From contig CAKZRP010000037.1 in assembly GCA_937146765.1 (NCBI GenBank), positions 310,001 through 374,000 of the forward strand: a DNA stretch of 64,000 bases, given 5' to 3'. The position numbers and the translations under genes were made by a program. Origin of the DNA: an uncultured Paracoccaceae bacterium. GTDB lineage: Bacteria > Pseudomonadota > Alphaproteobacteria > Rhodobacterales > Rhodobacteraceae. This document shows, in pieces, positions 25,575 through 33,882 of this stretch (the first letter of the stretch is position 1; the number at the start of each line of letters is the position of its first letter). The notes beneath the pieces were generated by a model. It had not been told where the DNA came from. It ran no database searches and was given only the letters and a program-made list of their open reading frames with translations.

Positions 25575-27203
25575 TCAGAATGTCTTGAACCGCTTCCTAA
25601 GCTCGAATTTCTGGATCTTGCCGGTGGAGGTCTTGGGCAGTTCTTCGAAGATCACCGCCTTTGGCGTCTTGAACCCCGCCAGCCGCGTGCGGGTAAAGGC
25701 GATCAGCCCCGCCTCGTCCACGGTTGCGCCTTCCTTGAGCTCGACAAAGGCGCAGGGCACTTCGCCCCATTTCTCGTCGGGTTTGGCCACCACGGCGGCC
25801 AGGTTCACCTCCGGATGGGCCATCAGCACGCCCTCCACCTCGACCGAGGAGATATTCTCGCCGCCGGAGATGATGATATCCTTGGCACGATCCGCGATCT
25901 GGATATAGCCGTCGGGATGCTGGATCGCGATATCGCCGGAGTGGAAATAGCCGCCGGCAAAGGCCTCTTCGGTGGCCTCGGGGTTTTTCAGATAGCCCTT
26001 CATGACCGAGTTGCCGCGCATCACGATTTCGCCCTGGGTCTGGCCGTCCTTGGGGATCTGCGCAAGCCGTTCATCCAGCACCGTCACCTCCTCCATCATT
26101 GGAAAGGCAACACCCTGCCGCGCCTTGATCGCTGCCCGTCCGGCGGTGTCGAGCGTGTTCCACTGATTGCCCTTCCACAGGCACTCGGTGACATGGCCAT
26201 AGGTCTCGGTGAGGCCATAGACCTGGGTGACATGGAAGCCCAACCGCTCGATCTTCTCCAGCGTCGCCGGGGCAGGGGGCGCGCCTGCAGTAAAGACCTC
26301 GACCGTGTGGTCAAAGGCACGCCGTGCCGCGTCCTTGGCGTTGACCAGCATGTTGAGCACGATGGGCGCGCCGCCAAAATGGGTGACGCCCTCGTCGGCG
26401 ATGGCGTTGTAAATGGCCTCGGCGGTGATGTTGCGGCAGCAGACAACGGTGCCGCCCAGAACCGGCATCATCCAGGTGTGGTTCCAACCATTGCAGTGAA
26501 ACAGCGGCACGATGGTCAGATAGACGGGCCGCATCTGCAACCGCCAGGAGATCACCGTGCCCATGGTCATCAGATAGGCGCCGCGATGGTGACAGACCAC
26601 GCCTTTGGGCCGCCCGGTGGTGCCGGAGGTATAGTTGAGCGCAAGGCTCTCCCATTCGTCCTCGGGCATGATCCACTGAAAGTCATGCGGCGCGGCGGCG
26701 AGCATCTCGTCATAAGTCGCATGTCGACCGCTGGCGTCGATCCCGGCCTCCGCATCCGGCACCTCGATCAGGATCGGCCCCGCGCCCGCCATCTGCGCCT
26801 TTGCGGCCTCGGCGAGGGGCAGGAACTCGCTGTCCACCAGCGCCACCTTGGCGCCGCCATGCTCAAGGATATATGCGACCGTATCCACATCGAGCCGCGT
26901 GTTGATGGTGTTGAGCACCGCGCCGCAGGCCGGCACGCCGAAATGCGCCTCCGCTTGGGCGGGGATATTGGGCAGCAAGGTGGCCACCACATCGCCGGGT
27001 TTGACCCCCATGCCCGCCAGCGCCCCCGCCAGCCTGGTGGAGCGGTCGTAATACTGCGCATAGGTGCGCCGGGTGCCGCCATAGATCACCGCCAGATCCT
27101 CGGCAAAGACATGCGCCGCCCGTTGCAGATGCGACAGCGGCGTCAGCGCCACGTAATTCGCCGCCCGACGCTCCAATCCGGTTTCATCCGCAAGCCAGCC
27201 CAT
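25575..27203 (-). CDS. Acyl-CoA synthetase (AMP-forming), medium/long-chain type
   Basis: A 542-aa ANL-superfamily ligase that activates a carboxylic acid to its CoA ester via an adenylate. The ATP loop YTSGTTGRPKG is at 191-201, the adenylate motif YGLTETYGHVTE lies mid-protein, and the C-terminal LPKTSTGKIQK carries the catalytic lysine. The sequence is of the broad fatty-acid or carboxylate CoA ligase group; methylthiopropionate ligase (DmdB) and medium-chain ligases are near relatives, so the substrate is open. The ATG at 27203 has GGAGGATC upstream. It stands alone, but the beta-oxidation block begins 2 kb away on the same strand and could use its products. Confidence 0.88.
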   Translation of the reverse strand: MGWLADETGLERRAANYVALTPLSHLQRAAHVFAEDLAVIYGGTRRTYAQYYDRSTRLAGALAGMGVKPGDVVATLLPNIPAQAEAHFGVPACGAVLNTINTRLDVDTVAYILEHGGAKVALVDSEFLPLAEAAKAQMAGAGPILIEVPDAEAGIDASGRHATYDEMLAAAPHDFQWIMPEDEWESLALNYTSGTTGRPKGVVCHHRGAYLMTMGTVISWRLQMRPVYLTIVPLFHCNGWNHTWMMPVLGGTVVCCRNITAEAIYNAIADEGVTHFGGAPIVLNMLVNAKDAARRAFDHTVEVFTAGAPPAPATLEKIERLGFHVTQVYGLTETYGHVTECLWKGNQWNTLDTAGRAAIKARQGVAFPMMEEVTVLDERLAQIPKDGQTQGEIVMRGNSVMKGYLKNPEATEEAFAGGYFHSGDIAIQHPDGYIQIADRAKDIIISGGENISSVEVEGVLMAHPEVNLAAVVAKPDEKWGEVPCAFVELKEGATVDEAGLIAFTRTRLAGFKTPKAVIFEELPKTSTGKIQKFELRKRFKTF

Positions 27204-27376
27204 TGTGATCCTCCCCAGTCCTGCCGACCTTGCGTCGGCTCATTCCTCTTGCGACCGATTATTGCGTCGGCGGCGCGAAAATTGAAAGGGATTGCGTGGC
27301 GCGGGCGTACTTCTACCCGTTTAGCGCTGTCATTTCCGTTGTTTCTTGTGTGATCCGAATGGGTTAAGCTCTGCGC

Positions 27377-28042
27377 ATGATCCTGTCGCGCGGCCGCAAC
27401 TACGTCTTTGTCCATATCCCCAAGACCGGCGGTACCGCGATGGCGCTGGCGCTGGAGGCCCGCGCCATGGCCGCGGACGAGATGCTGGGCGATACCCCCA
27501 AGGCGCTGCGCCGCCGCAACCGCCTGAAGGGGCTGCAGACCCGGGGTCGCCTGTGGAAACACTCAACGCTTGCCGATATCGAAGGCCTCGCCAGCCGCGC
27601 GGAGATCCGGGCAATGTTCGCCTTCACCCTGGTGCGCAACCCCTTTGACCGAGCGCTGAGCCTTTTTCACTGGCTCAGGGCACAGAGCTTCGATCACCCG
27701 ATGGTGCCCCTGGCCAGGGCGGGCTCCTTTACCAGCTTCATCACCCATCCGCTGGTGATGCAAAGCCTCGCCCGCCATCAGGCACCGGATTACATGCGCC
27801 AGTCGGACGGGAGGGAGCATTGCAGCCTCTACATCCGCATCGAACATTTCGCGACGGATGCGCAGCCCCTGTTCGACCACCTCGGATTCGCCCTTGACCT
27901 GCCCCGTGCCAACGAGTCGCCGCGCGACCGCGATTGGCGTCCCTATTATGATCCGCAGGCGATTGCAGCCGTTCGCCAGTGCTGCGCTACTGAATTGGAG
28001 CGATTTGAATACTCTTTTAATGATTCCCCCCTATCCCTTTGA
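27377..28042 (+). CDS. Sulfotransferase-family protein
   Basis: A 221-aa cytoplasmic sulfotransferase. The PAPS-binding 5'-phosphosulfate loop HIPKTGGT is at 13-20 and the 3'-phosphate motif VRNPFDRALS at 86-95, the pattern of the sulfotransferase family 2 group. It should move a sulfate group from PAPS to an acceptor, often a sugar or lipid. No glycan cluster or PAPS synthesis gene is adjacent. It ends about 130 bases before a Hint-like gene on the same strand, with no sign of coupling. The many arginines and the lack of a membrane helix suggest a soluble enzyme. The acceptor is unknown. Confidence 0.83.
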   Translation: MILSRGRNYVFVHIPKTGGTAMALALEARAMAADEMLGDTPKALRRRNRLKGLQTRGRLWKHSTLADIEGLASRAEIRAMFAFTLVRNPFDRALSLFHWLRAQSFDHPMVPLARAGSFTSFITHPLVMQSLARHQAPDYMRQSDGREHCSLYIRIEHFATDAQPLFDHLGFALDLPRANESPRDRDWRPYYDPQAIAAVRQCCATELERFEYSFNDSPLSL

Positions 28043-28169
28043 GCAAGGGCGGCTCCCTTAGAGCACGCGCCCAGGCTGAACCGGTTTGTTATAAAGACTT
28101 CACGGAACGGCGATTGGAGCTTCGAGCCCACAAGGTCCGAAGCAACGCAAAGGTCGAAAGGACGGAAAC

Positions 28170-28862
28170 ATGCTGGATTGGTTTGCAAAACGGAACGCTT
28201 CCCCGATGGCAGAGGCATTCACCACCGAATATGCGATGGTAGCGACCGGTTACGCGGGTTTCCTGGCAGGCACCATGGTTGCAACCTCCCTGGGCTGGCG
28301 TCCGGTTGAGGCGCTGACCATCGGCGACGAAGTCCTCACCTTCGACCACGGCATGCGCCCCGTGAAATCCATCGAGCGTCGCACCCTCGTGCTGGGCGAC
28401 ACCGCCTCCGCTCAGGAAATGGCGCCGGTCTATATCCCCCGCGACGCCCTCGGCAACCGCAACCCGCTGTGGGTGAAGCCGGAGCAGGGCCTGCTGATCG
28501 AGCATGACCTCCTGGAAGACGCGCTTGGCGATCCTTTCGCAGTGGTTCCGGCCTGCGCGCTGGAAGGCTACCGCGGCATCACCCGCGCACCGCAGCAAGT
28601 GTCGATGGAAACCGTCATCCTGACCTTCGACGAGGACGAAGTGGTCTATATCGAAGCCGGCGTTCTGGCCTTCTGCCCGGCGTCCCACGACCTGATGCAT
28701 TACTGCGTGACGGCGCAGTCGGACGAGATCTACACGCTCCTCTCCGCCACCGAGGCCCGCGAGCTGGTGATCGACATGATCACCGAAGACAGCTTCTGGA
28801 CCCCCGGCGCCTTCGCAGGCACTGGCGGCACCGGCGAGCCGCAGTTCACCACCTTCGCCTGA
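28170..28862 (+). CDS. Hint-domain-like protein lacking the splicing nucleophile
   Basis: A 230-aa protein with the Hint (Hedgehog/intein-like) fold common in Rhodobacteraceae. The core FLAGTMVATSLGWRPVEALTI (31-51) matches the N-terminal block, and GDEVLTFDHGMRPVKSIERR the next strands. The first residue of the block, normally Cys or Ser, is Gly30, and the later xPxH motif reads KPEQG. Self-cleavage is therefore not expected and the fold probably serves as a scaffold or binding domain. There is no signal peptide; the N-terminal MLDWFAKRN is amphipathic. AAAGGACGG precedes the ATG and a terminator follows, so it is a single transcription unit. Function is unknown. Confidence 0.75.
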   Translation: MLDWFAKRNASPMAEAFTTEYAMVATGYAGFLAGTMVATSLGWRPVEALTIGDEVLTFDHGMRPVKSIERRTLVLGDTASAQEMAPVYIPRDALGNRNPLWVKPEQGLLIEHDLLEDALGDPFAVVPACALEGYRGITRAPQQVSMETVILTFDEDEVVYIEAGVLAFCPASHDLMHYCVTAQSDEIYTLLSATEARELVIDMITEDSFWTPGAFAGTGGTGEPQFTTFA

Positions 28863-28910
28863 TCGACTTTCTCTCTCTCTCGACCCACTCCTGAAGACCA
28901 AGACCCGCTG

Positions 28911-28937
28911 CCCGCTCCCCGGGGGCGGGTTCTGTCT
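28911..28937 (+). terminator. Terminator after the Hint-like gene
   Basis: CCCGCTCCCC and GGGGGCGGG form a strong GC hairpin followed by TTCTGTCTT, 48 bases past the stop codon. Confidence 0.75.
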
Positions 28938-28943
28938 TGCCCC

Positions 28944-28970
28944 CTTCATCTTCTTCCAAATATCCCGGAG
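28944..28970 (+). repeat. CTTCATCTTC-type short intergenic repeat, third copy
   Basis: CTTCATCTTCTTCCAAAT followed by ATCCCGGAG resembles the pair at 33659 and 33814, with several changes. It lies between the Hint-like gene terminator and the FadJ terminator. Confidence 0.5.
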
Positions 28971-29009
28971 CGCGAGGCAGAGCCTCGCATCTTACCCAAC
29001 TCAAATAAC

Positions 29010-29038
29010 AAAAAAGGCCGCCCCAGATGGGGCGACCC
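29010..29038 (-). terminator. Terminator of the fadA-cupin-fadJ operon
   Basis: On the minus strand GGTCGCCCC-ATCT-GGGGCGGCC is followed by TTTTTT. It lies 25 bases past the FadJ stop and is a strong rho-independent signal. Confidence 0.9.
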
Positions 29039-29062
29039 TTTCAGCTACTTTGAGAACAGACC

Positions 29063-31261
29063 TCAGGCGGCGTCAGCCTCCGGGGCAAACCGGCCGTAAA
29101 AGCTCTGACCCTTCTCCGCCATCTCGCGCAGCAAGGGCGGGCAGGCGAAGCGCTCGCCGTAAGCCTCAGCCAGCTGGTCACAGCGCTCAGCCGCATAGGG
29201 CGTGCCGATGATGTCGAGCCAGGACAAGGGACCGCCGGACCAGGGCGCAAAGCCCCAGGCCAGAACCGCGCCGACGTCGCCTTCGCGGATGTCCATCAGC
29301 ACGCCTTCCTCCAGCGCCCGCACCGCTTCCAGCACCTGCGAGAACATCAGCCGTTCCTGCACTTCGATCAGCGAGGGCTGTTCCTCCGCCAGTGGATACT
29401 GTTCCGCCAAACCGGCCCAATAGCCGGTGCGCTTGCCCTTTTCGTCATAGTCAAAGAAGCCCGCATTGGCCTTGCGCCCCAGACGTCCCAGACCTTCCAT
29501 CCAGAAGATCAGATCGTCCGCCGGGCTTTCCGGGTAAGCATCGCCCATCGCCGCCTTGGTGGCCCGTGCAATCTTGGCGCCAAGGTCGATCGAGGTCTCG
29601 TCATTGAGCTGGATCGGCCCCACCGGAAAGCCCAACTGCCGCGCCGCATTGTCGATCAGCACCGGAGAGACCCCCTCGGTGATCATCCGCAGACCCTCGT
29701 TGATATAGGGGATGATGCAGCGGTTGCAGTAGAAGAACCGCGCGTCATTGACCACAATCGGCGTTTTGCGGATCTGACGCACATAATCCAGCGCCTTGGC
29801 TACAGCGCGGTCGCCGGTCTTTTCACCCTTGATGATCTCGACGAGGAACATCTTCTCAACCGGCGAGAAGAAGTGAATACCGATGAACTGCTCGGGGCGC
29901 ACCGAGGCCTCCGCCAGACCGGTGATCGGCAGGGTGGAGGTATTGGAGGCAAAAATGCAGTCCTCGGGAATGATCGCCTCGACCTTTTTGGTCATTTCGG
30001 CCTTGACGCCCGGGTCCTCGAACACGGCCTCGATGATCAGATCGCAGCCCTTGAGCGCGTCCAGATCCGGCGTCGCAGTGATCTGAGCCAGCAGCGCCGC
30101 TTTCTTCTCTTCGGTCGCTTTGCCGCGCTTGATGCCCTGATCCATGTAGTTGGCGGAATAGGCCTTGCCCTTGTCCGCCGCCGCTTGGTCGCGGTCGATC
30201 AGCACAACCTCCATGCCGGCCTGCGCGGAAACCAGCGCGATGCCAGCCCCCATCATGCCCGCACCCAGCACGCCGATCTTCTTAACCGACTGATCCGCAA
30301 CGCCTTTGGGTCGCACCGCGCCTTTTTCCAGCGCTTGTTTGTTGAGGAACAAGGACCGGATCATCGCCGAGGAGGACGGGTTCATCAGCACATGTGTGAA
30401 CCAGCGCGCCTCAATGCGCAGTGCGGTATCGAAATCGACCAGCGCGCCTTCATAGACCGCAGACAAGAGCGCCTTGGCCGCCGGGAAGGCACCTTGGGTC
30501 TTGCCATGCACCATGGCCGACGCGCCGACGAAGTTCATGAAGCCCGCCGGGTGATAGGGCGCACCGCCGGGCATCTTGTAGCCCTTCTGGTCCCAGGGTT
30601 TGACGATATCCGCGTCCTTGGCGTTGAGCACCCACTGGCGCGCCGCCTCCACCGGATCGGCTGCAACCTCGTCCACAAGGCTCGCGCCCTTGGCTTTTTT
30701 CGGGTCCACCATCTTGCCTTCCAGCAGGATCGGCGCTGCCGCCACCGCGCCCACCATGCGGGAGTAGCGGATGGTGCCGCCGCCGCCGGGGAAGATGCCG
30801 AGCAGGATCTCCGGCAGGCCGATCTTGGCCTTCGGATTGTCGGTCATGGTGCGGTAATGGCAGGCCAGCGCGATCTCGGTGCCGATGCCGGCACAGGTGC
30901 CGTTGATGGCGCAGGCAATCGGCTTGCCGCCCTTGTTGGTCTTGGCATCCATGCCCGCGCGCTCCAGTTTGCGCAGGATGCGGTGGCCGTTCATGGTGAA
31001 GTCAAACAGGCCCTGCGCCGGATCTTCACCCGACTCTTCGCGGATCGAGGCCAGCACGTTGAGGTCCATCCCACCGGCAAAATCTTTCTTGCCCGAGGTG
31101 ATCACCACGCCTTTGACTTCCGCATCCGCCAGCGCGCGGTCGATAAATTCTTCAACGAGGCCAAAGGCTTCGCGGGTCAGCACGTTCATGCTTTTGTCGA
31201 CTGCATCCCAGGTGATCAGGGCAATGCCGTCTGCGTCAACGCTATAGGTAAAATCGCTCAT
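29063..31261 (-). CDS. fadJ: Multifunctional enoyl-CoA hydratase / 3-hydroxyacyl-CoA dehydrogenase (FadJ/FadB type)
   Basis: A 732-aa beta-oxidation enzyme carrying out hydration and NAD-dependent oxidation of acyl-CoA. The N-terminal crotonase domain (1-190) has both catalytic glutamates, Glu129 in GTEIALACHYR and Glu151 in GLPEILLGIFPGGGG. The dehydrogenase domain starts near 330 with the NAD loop GVLGAGMMGAGIA, and two C-terminal helical domains follow to 732. The start ATG overlaps the cupin stop (ATGA). Last in the run thiolase-cupin-FadJ, it ends at a strong terminator. Whether it acts on straight-chain, branched or aromatic-derived acyl-CoA cannot be read from sequence. Confidence 0.94.
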   Translation of the reverse strand: MSDFTYSVDADGIALITWDAVDKSMNVLTREAFGLVEEFIDRALADAEVKGVVITSGKKDFAGGMDLNVLASIREESGEDPAQGLFDFTMNGHRILRKLERAGMDAKTNKGGKPIACAINGTCAGIGTEIALACHYRTMTDNPKAKIGLPEILLGIFPGGGGTIRYSRMVGAVAAAPILLEGKMVDPKKAKGASLVDEVAADPVEAARQWVLNAKDADIVKPWDQKGYKMPGGAPYHPAGFMNFVGASAMVHGKTQGAFPAAKALLSAVYEGALVDFDTALRIEARWFTHVLMNPSSSAMIRSLFLNKQALEKGAVRPKGVADQSVKKIGVLGAGMMGAGIALVSAQAGMEVVLIDRDQAAADKGKAYSANYMDQGIKRGKATEEKKAALLAQITATPDLDALKGCDLIIEAVFEDPGVKAEMTKKVEAIIPEDCIFASNTSTLPITGLAEASVRPEQFIGIHFFSPVEKMFLVEIIKGEKTGDRAVAKALDYVRQIRKTPIVVNDARFFYCNRCIIPYINEGLRMITEGVSPVLIDNAARQLGFPVGPIQLNDETSIDLGAKIARATKAAMGDAYPESPADDLIFWMEGLGRLGRKANAGFFDYDEKGKRTGYWAGLAEQYPLAEEQPSLIEVQERLMFSQVLEAVRALEEGVLMDIREGDVGAVLAWGFAPWSGGPLSWLDIIGTPYAAERCDQLAEAYGERFACPPLLREMAEKGQSFYGRFAPEADAA

Positions 31262-31743
31262 CTGTCGTCTCCGATCTGGTCAGCCGTCAAGGGGCTGCCG
31301 TCTTTCCGGGTGTAGGCAAAGGCGCCATTGGCGAACTTCACCATCATGTCGAGGTCGCTGTAATATCCGGTCTCTGTCTCGGTCCTTGTGCCGATCACCA
31401 GAAAGGACGCCAGCGTATCGCTCTTGTTGATCAAGTGGTGGCCGTTTGCGTCGCCCTTGGGAAAGGCGGCGCAATCGCCGGGGTGCATCGCGTGTTCGCC
31501 CGCGTCATCCACCAGCACGAGGCTGCCTGCGGTGACCATGACGAACTCGTCCTGCTCCATATGGTAATGGCGCAGGGACGACATGGCGCCGGGCTCCAGA
31601 TGCACGAGGTTCACGCCATATTGGCTGATCCCCCCGGCATCGCCCAGACGCTGCGCCGTGCGGCCCGCCACGCTCTTGGCCAGCTTGCCGGGATAGCTTG
31701 AGCCGCCCTTTGCAGGGATTTGAGAGAGGTCCAGTTTTGGCAT
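31258..31743 (-). CDS. Small cupin protein embedded in the beta-oxidation operon
   Basis: A 161-aa single-domain cupin. The first metal motif region is RHYHMEQDEFVMV (58-70), with two histidines and a glutamate in the classic layout, and the second is GDCAAFPKGDANGHHLIN (89-106) with the final histidines. A bound metal is therefore likely. The ATG at 31743 overlaps the thiolase stop by the ATGA pattern, and its own stop overlaps the FadJ ATG in the same way. It is thus translated as part of a fixed unit with the two enzymes. The role is unknown; regulation by an acyl-CoA or detoxification of an intermediate are guesses. Confidence 0.83.
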   Translation of the reverse strand: MPKLDLSQIPAKGGSSYPGKLAKSVAGRTAQRLGDAGGISQYGVNLVHLEPGAMSSLRHYHMEQDEFVMVTAGSLVLVDDAGEHAMHPGDCAAFPKGDANGHHLINKSDTLASFLVIGTRTETETGYYSDLDMMVKFANGAFAYTRKDGSPLTADQIGDDR

Positions 31744-32954
31744 CAGACCCGCTCGATCACCGTGGCCGCACCCATGCCGGAGGCAATGCAAAGCGTCGCC
31801 AGACCGCATTCCTTGTCTTGCCGCTCCAGCTCATCCAAAAGCGTGCCGATGATGATCGCGCCGGTCGCGCCCAGCGGGTGGCCCATGGCGATCGAGCCGC
31901 CGTTCACGTTCACCAGACCCGGGTCCACGTCAAAGGCCTGCTGGAAGCGCAGCACCACCGAGGCGAAGGCTTCGTTCACTTCAAACAGGTCCAAGTCGCT
32001 GATCTTCATGCCGGTTTCGGCAAGGATCTTCTCGGTCACCGGCACCGGGCCGGTCAGCATGATGGTCGGATCGGTGCCGATCTTGGCGGTCGCCTTGATG
32101 CGCGCGCGCGGCGTCAAGCCGTGGCGAATGCCGAATTCCTTGTTGCCGATCAGCACGGCGGCAGCCCCGTCGACGATGCCGGAGGAGTTGCCCGCGTGGT
32201 GGATATGGTTGATCCGCTCCAGATGCGGATATTTCAGCTTGGCCACCGCATCAAAGCCCGGCATCACTTCGCCCATCATCTGGAACGAGGCATTGAGCGC
32301 GCCCAAGGCCTGCATATCGGTGCCCGGGCGTATGTATTCGTCATGCGACAGGATGGCGAGGCCGTTCTGGTCGCGCACGGTGATGACGGATTTGGCAAAG
32401 CGGTTGTCATCCCAGGCCGCCTTGGCGCGCCGCTGGCTTTCGACCGCAAGGGCATCGGCCTGCTCGCGGGTGAAGCCATATTCGGTGGCGATGATATCGG
32501 CAGAAATGCCCTGCGGCACAAAATAGGTGTCCATGGCAAGGCTCGGGTCCACGGCAATCGCAGCCCCGTCAGAGCCCATGGCGACCCGGCCCATCATCTC
32601 GACCCCGCCCGCGATATAGCCATCGCCCGCGCCGCCTTTGACCTGGTTGGCGGCCAGGTTCACCGCCTCCATGCCCGAGGCGCAGAACCGGTTGATGGCA
32701 AGGCCGGGGATCGACTGGTCAAGGTCCGAGGCCAGCACGGCAGAGCGCGCCAGACAGCCGCCCTGTTCCATCACCTGGGTGACATTGCCCCAGATCACAT
32801 CCTCGACCGCGTGGCCTTCGAGATTGTTGCGCTCTTTCAGCGCGTTCAGAGTGAGGGCCGAGAGGCGCACAGAGGTCACCTCGTGCAGCGCGCCGTCCTT
32901 GCGGCCTTTTCCGCGCGGGGTGCGAACGGCATCATAGATATAAGCTTCGGTCAT
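31743..32954 (-). CDS. fadA: Acetyl-CoA C-acyltransferase (thiolase)
   Basis: A 403-aa thiolase that cleaves 3-ketoacyl-CoA with CoA, the last step of beta-oxidation. The acyl-accepting cysteine is Cys91 in NRFCASGMEAV, the histidine is in MGHPLGATGA, and the second cysteine Cys389 is in CIASGMGAAT. The start MTEAYIYDAVRTPRG is typical. It heads the coupled set thiolase-cupin-FadJ, and GST ends 10 bases before it. FadA-type degradative specificity is inferred from the partner FadJ rather than from sequence alone. Confidence 0.93.
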   Translation of the reverse strand: MTEAYIYDAVRTPRGKGRKDGALHEVTSVRLSALTLNALKERNNLEGHAVEDVIWGNVTQVMEQGGCLARSAVLASDLDQSIPGLAINRFCASGMEAVNLAANQVKGGAGDGYIAGGVEMMGRVAMGSDGAAIAVDPSLAMDTYFVPQGISADIIATEYGFTREQADALAVESQRRAKAAWDDNRFAKSVITVRDQNGLAILSHDEYIRPGTDMQALGALNASFQMMGEVMPGFDAVAKLKYPHLERINHIHHAGNSSGIVDGAAAVLIGNKEFGIRHGLTPRARIKATAKIGTDPTIMLTGPVPVTEKILAETGMKISDLDLFEVNEAFASVVLRFQQAFDVDPGLVNVNGGSIAMGHPLGATGAIIIGTLLDELERQDKECGLATLCIASGMGAATVIERV

Positions 32955-32964
32955 AGGTGTCTCC

Positions 32965-33597
32965 TCAAGCTCGATCCGACGGGTTGCCGGGCATCAGGTC
33001 ATAGGGGTGTTTCCAGCCGGGCAGGGCGCTGATGCGCGAAAGCCAGGCGTCGATATGGGGGAAGTCCTTGCGGTCAAAACCAAAGGGCTCCGGGTAATAG
33101 AGATAGCCGCAGCAGGTGAGGTCGGCATTGGTCACCGCATCGCCCACCATCCAGTCGCGCCCTTCAAGGTGCTTGTCGAGGATCGCGTAGGCGCCTTTGA
33201 GACGGCCCTGCAGGAAGGCGATCACCTCGGCCGGGCGTTTGTCCTCGGGCACGAAGTTCATAAGAAACCGACAAAGGCCCGCGTTGGAAGAGAGCTTGTG
33301 GTTGTCCCAAAACTGCCAACGCAGGATCTCGCGCTTCTCCGCCGCGCTGGTGCCGCCGAAATGCCCGTAGGTATCAGAGAGATACTGCTGGATCACCGCA
33401 GATTGGCTCAAAGCGACCTCACCATCCACCAGAACCGGACACTCGCCCATCTCGTTGACGGTGCAGCGAAAGTCATCGCCGCGGGTGGTGCCATTGAAAA
33501 AGTCGACAAAGACAGGCGCCCAGTCGAGCCCCGCCAGCTGCAGCGCCAGCGCGGCTTTGTAGGAATGTCCGGATTCGCCGAAGCAATAGAGTTTCAT
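32965..33597 (-). CDS. Glutathione S-transferase family protein
   Basis: A 210-aa GST-like protein. The N-terminal thioredoxin fold (1-80) starts MKLYCFGESGHSYKAALAL and ends with the gamma-glutamyl-binding LVDGEVALSQSAVIQQYL; the helical C-terminal domain follows with WMVGDAVTNADL. The ATG at 33597 is used because it opens the fold; 15 codons upstream are not homologous. It lies 10 bases ahead of the thiolase on the same strand, so it is probably co-transcribed. A GST in a degradation operon may remove reactive intermediates by glutathione conjugation, but the substrate is unknown. Confidence 0.88.
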   Translation of the reverse strand: MKLYCFGESGHSYKAALALQLAGLDWAPVFVDFFNGTTRGDDFRCTVNEMGECPVLVDGEVALSQSAVIQQYLSDTYGHFGGTSAAEKREILRWQFWDNHKLSSNAGLCRFLMNFVPEDKRPAEVIAFLQGRLKGAYAILDKHLEGRDWMVGDAVTNADLTCCGYLYYPEPFGFDRKDFPHIDAWLSRISALPGWKHPYDLMPGNPSDRA

Positions 33598-33658
33598 ATC
33601 AGATCGCCCCTCCCAGTGGCGATGTCGCGGCGGGGGTTTCACACCCCCGAACCCCCGT

Positions 33659-33681
33659 GGAGTATTTTGGGAAAGATGAAG
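33659..33681 (-). repeat. CTTCATCTTTC repeat, left inverted copy
   Basis: Read on the minus strand this is CTTCATCTTTCCCAAAATACTCC, matching the copy at 33814 at 21 of 23 bases in opposite orientation. The two frame a 132-base stretch without a credible gene. Confidence 0.7.
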
Positions 33682-33813
33682 TACGGTTAGGCTTTGTTAA
33701 CCAAGAAGGCGATAATATGGCGGTGCGGTACAGGCTGGAGAGCCGATGACCGCGAAAGGTGAAGGCGCGCTTGCCCATTAGGCGAAAGGCCAGGGGGCGA
33801 GCGCGCCCCGTAC

Positions 33814-33836
33814 CTTCATCTTTCTTAAAATACTCC
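33814..33836 (+). repeat. CTTCATCTTTC repeat, right inverted copy
   Basis: This copy differs from its partner only at TT for CC in the middle of the element and is followed by CGCCGGAGGC. The pair divides the GST-thiolase-cupin-FadJ group from the acyl-CoA dehydrogenase group and could fold as a long hairpin. Confidence 0.7.
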
Positions 33837-33882
33837 CGCCGGAGGCTCCCGCCCGATGCGGCAAGGGAAAGCGCCAGCTGGG

